The notes under the pieces are model-generated. The model did not search any database and was not told where the DNA came from. It saw only the letters and a list, made by a program, of their open reading frames with translations. Shown here piece after piece: positions 20,640 to 22,873 of a DNA stretch of 22,873 nt (positions within the stretch are counted from its first letter, which is position 1; every line of letters starts with the position of its first letter). The stretch comes from Eubacteriaceae bacterium UBA1433. GTDB taxonomy: Bacteria; Bacillota; Clostridia; Eubacteriales; UBA1433. The DNA is taken from the NCBI GenBank assembly GCA_002329295.1, contig DCTT01000008.1, positions 57,809-80,681 on the forward strand, written 5' to 3'. Made by a program: the position numbers and the translations under genes.

Positions 20640-20668
20640 AAAAAACCCGAATTTTACAATTCGGGTTT
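20640..20668 (-). terminator. Intrinsic terminator of hppA
   Basis: AAACCCGAATT (20643-20653) and AATTCGGGTTT (20658-20668) form a perfect 11-bp stem with a TTAC loop. On the minus strand the U-run continues to 20640. It lies 25 nt after the hppA stop. Confidence 0.9.
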
Positions 20669-20693
20669 ATATTTTACACAAGTGGTCTGTATG

Positions 20694-22700
20694 TTAAAGC
20701 AGCGGAGCGAGAATCAAAGAGATGGTGCCCATTACTTTAATCAATGCGTTCAGCGAGGGACCGGACGTATCTTTGAACGGGTCTCCCACGGTATCGCCCG
20801 TTACCGCGGCAGCATGGGCATCAGTGCCTTTGCCGCCGAAATGACCGGCTTCGATATATTTTTTCGCATTATCCCATGCGCCGCCGGCATTGGACATAAA
20901 GATGGCCATCAAAACACCGGCAACCGTTGCGCCTGCCAACATGCCGCCCAGGGCGTTTTTGCCCAGCAAAAATCCGACGAGGACAGGGGAGCCCACAGCG
21001 AGCAGACCGGGAACAATCATTTGACGAATGGCCGCTTTGGTAGCGATATCCACACAGCTTGCATAGTCCGCCTTCGCAGAGGGGTCTCCTTCGAGGAGTC
21101 CTTTGATTTCTCTGAATTGTCTGCGCACTTCTTCAATCATCTTGAAAGCGGCTTTGCCCACGGATTCCATTGCAAAGGCCGAGAACAAAAAGGGAACCGC
21201 TGCGCCGATAAAGAGGCCCACGATGGTGGTGGGTACCAGGACGTTGATGGTTTCCAATTTGGCCAAATCCGCATAGGCGTTAAAGAGAACCAGTGCCGTG
21301 AGCGCCGCTGAGCCGATGGCAAAGCCTTTTGCCACGGCTGCCGTGGTGTTGCCCACGGAGTCCAGCTTGTCTGTGGTTTCACGCACGCTGGGATCGAGTC
21401 CCGCCATTTCGGCAATGCCGCCCGCATTGTCGGCAACGGGGCCGAAAGAGTCAATGGCAACGATGATGCCGGAAGTGGAAAGCATGGCCATGGCGGCAAT
21501 GGCGATTCCGTATACGCCTGCGAAATAAAAAGACAGAAGAATCGATGAACAGAACGTGAGGATCGGCAGCGCTGTGCTTTTGAGCCCTACCGCCAAACCG
21601 GCGATGAGGTTGGTGCCGGCTCCCGTCAAAGAAGCTTCCGCGATGGTTTGCGCGGGTTTTTTGGCATTGGATGTGTAGTATTCGGTGATGAGCCCGATGA
21701 GGATGTTCACGGCCAGTCCGCACAGGACGCACAGAAACACTTTGTTGGGTGTGATCAGGACATTGCCTGCATCATAAGTATCGGGCAAAACAAGATGCAC
21801 GACCGCAAAACAGCCGACAGCCGTCAGAATGTTGGTGCCCCACAGCCCTTTGTTCAGCGCCATTTGCGCATTGGCTTTTTCGCCGGTGCGAACAAAGAAG
21901 CTCGATATGATGGAAGCGATTAAGCCGACAACGCCGATGATAATAAAGAGATATTCCCCTGCGCCATGCCCTTTAAATACCGAATAGCCGATGAGCATGC
22001 CGGCAATGGTGGTAGCGGCGTAAGATTCAAACAAGTCGGCGCCCATGCCTGCGGTATCGCCCACGTTGTCTCCTACGTTGTCTGCGATTACGGCGGGGTT
22101 GCGGGGGTCGTCTTCGGGAATGCCGGCCTCGACTTTTCCGACGAGGTCAGCGCCTACGTCTGCGGCTTTCGTAAAAATGCCGCCGCCCACACGGGCAAAG
22201 AGTGCGATGGCGCTGGCGCCAAAGGCGAAAGAGTTAATGGTCTGTGCGTCTCCGAACAGCAAAAACAGACCGGCCACGCCCAAAAGCCCCAGACCCGCTA
22301 CGGCAAAGCCCATGACGGCTCCGCCGCGGAAAGCAACGCCCAGTGCGCTGTTGAGGCTGGTGCGTGCGGCTTCGGTGGTGCGGCAGTTGGCGCGAGTGGT
22401 AATACTCATCCCGACATAGCCGGCAACGGCGGAAGCCACGGCGCCTACCAAGAAGGCCACGGCACCCTGCCATCCCATTGCGAAGATCAAGATAAAAAAT
22501 ACGATGACGACAAAAGGAATCAGTGTTTTGTATTGTCGTTTCAGATATGCCATAGCGCCTTCCTGAATGGCTTTGGAAATCTCTTGCATTCTCGCATTGC
22601 CGGGATTTTTTGCCAGTACGCTTTTTGCAAACAGTCCGGCGATTACCAAAGCACCGATGCTGATGACAATACCCAAAAGTGACACGGATGTGATGTTCAT
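20694..22700 (-). CDS. hppA: Membrane-bound ion-translocating pyrophosphatase, K+-dependent, probably Na+-pumping
   Basis: This 668-residue integral membrane protein, with about 16 helices, hydrolyses PPi and pumps cations across the cytoplasmic membrane. It shows the substrate motif DVGADLVGKVEAGIPEDDPRNPA (181-203), DNVGDNVGDTAGMGADLFESY (207-227), and the C-terminal GDTVGDPFKDTSGPSLN. A454 in GNTTAAVAKG is Ala rather than Lys, the known mark of the K+-dependent class. E225 in ADLFESY sits where Na+-pumping enzymes carry their gate Glu, whereas many H+ pumps have it four residues later. So Na+ (or Na+/H+) transport is the likely activity. GGAGGT precedes the ATG, and a consensus promoter lies about 65 nt upstream. 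It is monocistronic, with its own terminator. It would save energy from biosynthetic PPi in an anaerobe. Confidence 0.96.
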   Translation of the reverse strand: MNITSVSLLGIVISIGALVIAGLFAKSVLAKNPGNARMQEISKAIQEGAMAYLKRQYKTLIPFVVIVFFILIFAMGWQGAVAFLVGAVASAVAGYVGMSITTRANCRTTEAARTSLNSALGVAFRGGAVMGFAVAGLGLLGVAGLFLLFGDAQTINSFAFGASAIALFARVGGGIFTKAADVGADLVGKVEAGIPEDDPRNPAVIADNVGDNVGDTAGMGADLFESYAATTIAGMLIGYSVFKGHGAGEYLFIIIGVVGLIASIISSFFVRTGEKANAQMALNKGLWGTNILTAVGCFAVVHLVLPDTYDAGNVLITPNKVFLCVLCGLAVNILIGLITEYYTSNAKKPAQTIAEASLTGAGTNLIAGLAVGLKSTALPILTFCSSILLSFYFAGVYGIAIAAMAMLSTSGIIVAIDSFGPVADNAGGIAEMAGLDPSVRETTDKLDSVGNTTAAVAKGFAIGSAALTALVLFNAYADLAKLETINVLVPTTIVGLFIGAAVPFLFSAFAMESVGKAAFKMIEEVRRQFREIKGLLEGDPSAKADYASCVDIATKAAIRQMIVPGLLAVGSPVLVGFLLGKNALGGMLAGATVAGVLMAIFMSNAGGAWDNAKKYIEAGHFGGKGTDAHAAAVTGDTVGDPFKDTSGPSLNALIKVMGTISLILAPLL

Positions 22701-22763
22701 TGTTACCTCCCAAGTTAAGAACCCGTTATAGTATAAAATAAAAATATAGTGCTAAACGTTTTA

Positions 22764-22792
22764 ATCATACGTCTACTTGCGTAAAAAGTCAA
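22764..22792 (-). promoter_or_regulatory. Predicted promoter of hppA
   Basis: TTGACT (22792-22787) and TATGAT (22769-22764) are spaced 17 bp on the minus strand, giving a leader of about 57 nt. Confidence 0.7.
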
Positions 22793-22873
22793 TCTTTTCA
22801 GCAGGAAAAGAGCGTAGAGAACGTTATCACTTGTTCAAATTGCCCCTTTAAACAGAAGTGCGGCTATTGTTGG
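22793..22873. other. Right edge, no gene seen
   Basis: The last 80 bp carry no credible frame or motif; the upstream neighbour of hppA lies beyond the window. Confidence 0.4.

Overview
The window is a gene-dense chromosomal segment from a low-to-mid GC Gram-positive bacterium, most likely an anaerobic Bacillota of clostridial type. The evidence is strong AGGAGG-type ribosome binding sites, TTGACA/TATAAT promoters, intrinsic terminators, a TPP riboswitch with a terminator expression platform, LytTR/DUF3021 and MerR/ABC exporter cassettes, and a membrane pyrophosphatase of the K+-dependent, probably Na+-pumping type. TGA is used as a normal stop, for example by the MerR, NusG-II, ArsR and GNAT genes. 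I saw no tRNA, rRNA, CRISPR array, insertion sequence or prophage gene.

Left part (1-3800). A minus-strand group runs NusG-II protein, Gx transporter-family membrane protein, then luxS, which is cut by the window edge. Next is a 0.4 kb divergent gap with a hairpin and a pair of imperfect direct repeats, then a plus-strand MerR regulator - ABC ATPase - ABC permease operon whose promoter has the 19-bp spacer and central dyad of MerR-controlled promoters.

Thiamine and flavin part (3800-8900). thiM-thiE lie on the minus strand behind a complete TPP riboswitch and terminator. thiM carries an in-frame TGA exactly where its family usually has the Cys of the HCITN motif, which is the most striking single observation here. 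On the plus strand follow an ApbE-type lipoprotein (flavin transferase), proC, and a PLP aminotransferase that ends in a strong terminator.

Middle part (8900-14900). A LacI-family regulator and an NADPH-dependent FMN reductase lie on the plus strand, convergent with a DUF2156 protein plus GNAT acetyltransferase pair. Then come a small membrane protein and a LytTR regulator plus DUF3021 membrane protein pair, with two largely empty gaps of 0.3-0.4 kb.

Right part (14900-22873). A reactive-sulfur module is arranged divergently. On one side is a persulfide-dioxygenase-like metallo-beta-lactamase protein with two rhodanese domains. On the other is a Cys-rich ArsR repressor overlapping a four-domain fusion (CoA-disulfide/persulfide reductase, rhodanese, TusA, DsrE-like). 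Together they could oxidise, relay and reduce protein- or thiol-bound persulfide sulfur under a thiol-responsive repressor. Beyond lie an SPFH membrane protein co-transcribed with a 55-residue Arc-like ribbon-helix-helix protein, with palindromes in their leader, and the membrane pyrophosphatase hppA.
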